Origin: Candidatus Cloacimonadota bacterium
GTDB lineage: Bacteria > Cloacimonadota > Cloacimonadia > JGIOTU-2 > B8-G9
Direction of reading: 5' to 3'
DNA length: 11,897 nucleotides
Assembly: GCA_003647765.1 (NCBI GenBank)
Contig: QMNM01000014.1
Coordinates: 1 to 11,897 of the forward strand
A model generated the notes under the pieces. It was not told the origin of the DNA and did no database searches. It saw nothing but the letters and a program-made list of their open reading frames with translations. Both the position numbers and the translations under genes were made by a program. This document shows, piece after piece, positions 11,780-11,897 of this stretch. How positions within the stretch are numbered: position 1 is the stretch's first letter; every line of letters starts with the position of its first letter.

Positions 11780-11897
11780 TTATTCAAAGGATAATAATGG
11801 CAGAAAAGCAAACTTTTTTTTATATCCAAGACATTGTTCAATATGTGCTAATATCCTCTCTGGATGCCCTATTACAAAATATTCTTTACCATTTTTA
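11780..11897 (-). CDS. Partial CDS, C-terminal about 38 residues of an unknown protein (tentative)
   Basis: The minus strand is open from the right edge to a TAA at 11780-11782, ending ...FAFLPLLSFE, with GHPERILAHIEQ upstream. The visible codons have a typical low-GC coding pattern by my hand count (G+C about 45%, 26% and 16% at positions 1, 2 and 3). It would be convergent with the methyltransferase, with 8 bp between stops. A GHP motif near a C-terminus occurs in some polysaccharide deacetylases, but this is too little to assign a family. The competing reading is a plus-strand gene starting at the ATG at 11797 (AAAGG upstream, MAEKQTFFYIQ...), which also stays open; its codon-position pattern is poorer. 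Confidence 0.45.
   Translation of the reverse strand, partial: KNGKEYFVIGHPERILAHIEQCLGYKKKFAFLPLLSFE

Noticed and set aside
11797-11897. Plus-strand partial gene (MAEKQTFFYIQ...) as a restriction endonuclease
   Set aside because: Has AAAGG upstream but only 33 codons are visible, G+C is higher at codon position 3 than at position 2, and no endonuclease motif is present. The minus-strand reading is somewhat better; left open as a finding.

Overview
The window looks like chromosomal DNA from an AT-rich diderm (Gram-negative type) bacterium. It encodes a signal-peptide-bearing outer-membrane beta-barrel protein, a periplasmic phosphate-binding protein, the peptidoglycan enzyme MurA and the MEP-pathway enzyme Dxr. 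Intergenic DNA is crowded with degenerate CAC-AAG-type repeats and short palindromes. The lineage cannot be fixed from the sequence; an uncultured candidate phylum is a guess.

Left half (1-6651), all on the minus strand. In transcription order: murA, a PhoB-type response regulator, a PhoR-type sensor kinase starting 1 nt after the regulator's stop, a small sigma-70-family factor followed by an intrinsic terminator, a porin-like outer-membrane protein, and pstS running off the left edge. Upstream of the porin gene are 7-nt units in strict 11-bp phase (two exact TTAACAC, plus CTTCTAC and TTAATAC), followed by a TATAAT -10 box. This is the layout of a PhoB/PhoP-bound promoter. The block therefore reads as a phosphate-starvation module: PhoR senses, PhoB activates, the porin lets phosphate through the outer membrane and PstS captures it in the periplasm. 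The sigma factor inside this block is the unusual element.

Middle (6652-8914). A 379-bp divergent intergenic region separates murA from a class I/II aminotransferase resembling diaminopimelate aminotransferases, so cell-wall precursor genes lie on both sides. A 64-aa eight-cysteine protein (DUF6485-like) follows. Next is a 396-bp gene-free stretch with a UACG-loop terminator, a 30-nt direct repeat, an 18-bp hairpin, a second hairpin, and a 12-bp perfect inverted repeat around a CTCTGTG-type repeat.

Right half (8915-11897), plus strand. A metal-type (ZnuC-like) ABC ATPase lies without a visible permease or binding protein. Then comes dxr, whose stop codon overlaps the start of a beta-class DNA methyltransferase (TAATG). 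The last about 120 bp hold the end of a partial gene, more likely on the minus strand.

The strongest observations are the phased Pho box, the sigma factor embedded in the Pho block, a heptanucleotide tandem repeat inside murA, the dxr-methyltransferase coupling, and the dense intergenic repeats. I found no CRISPR array, rRNA, tRNA, transposase or clearly new multi-gene system.
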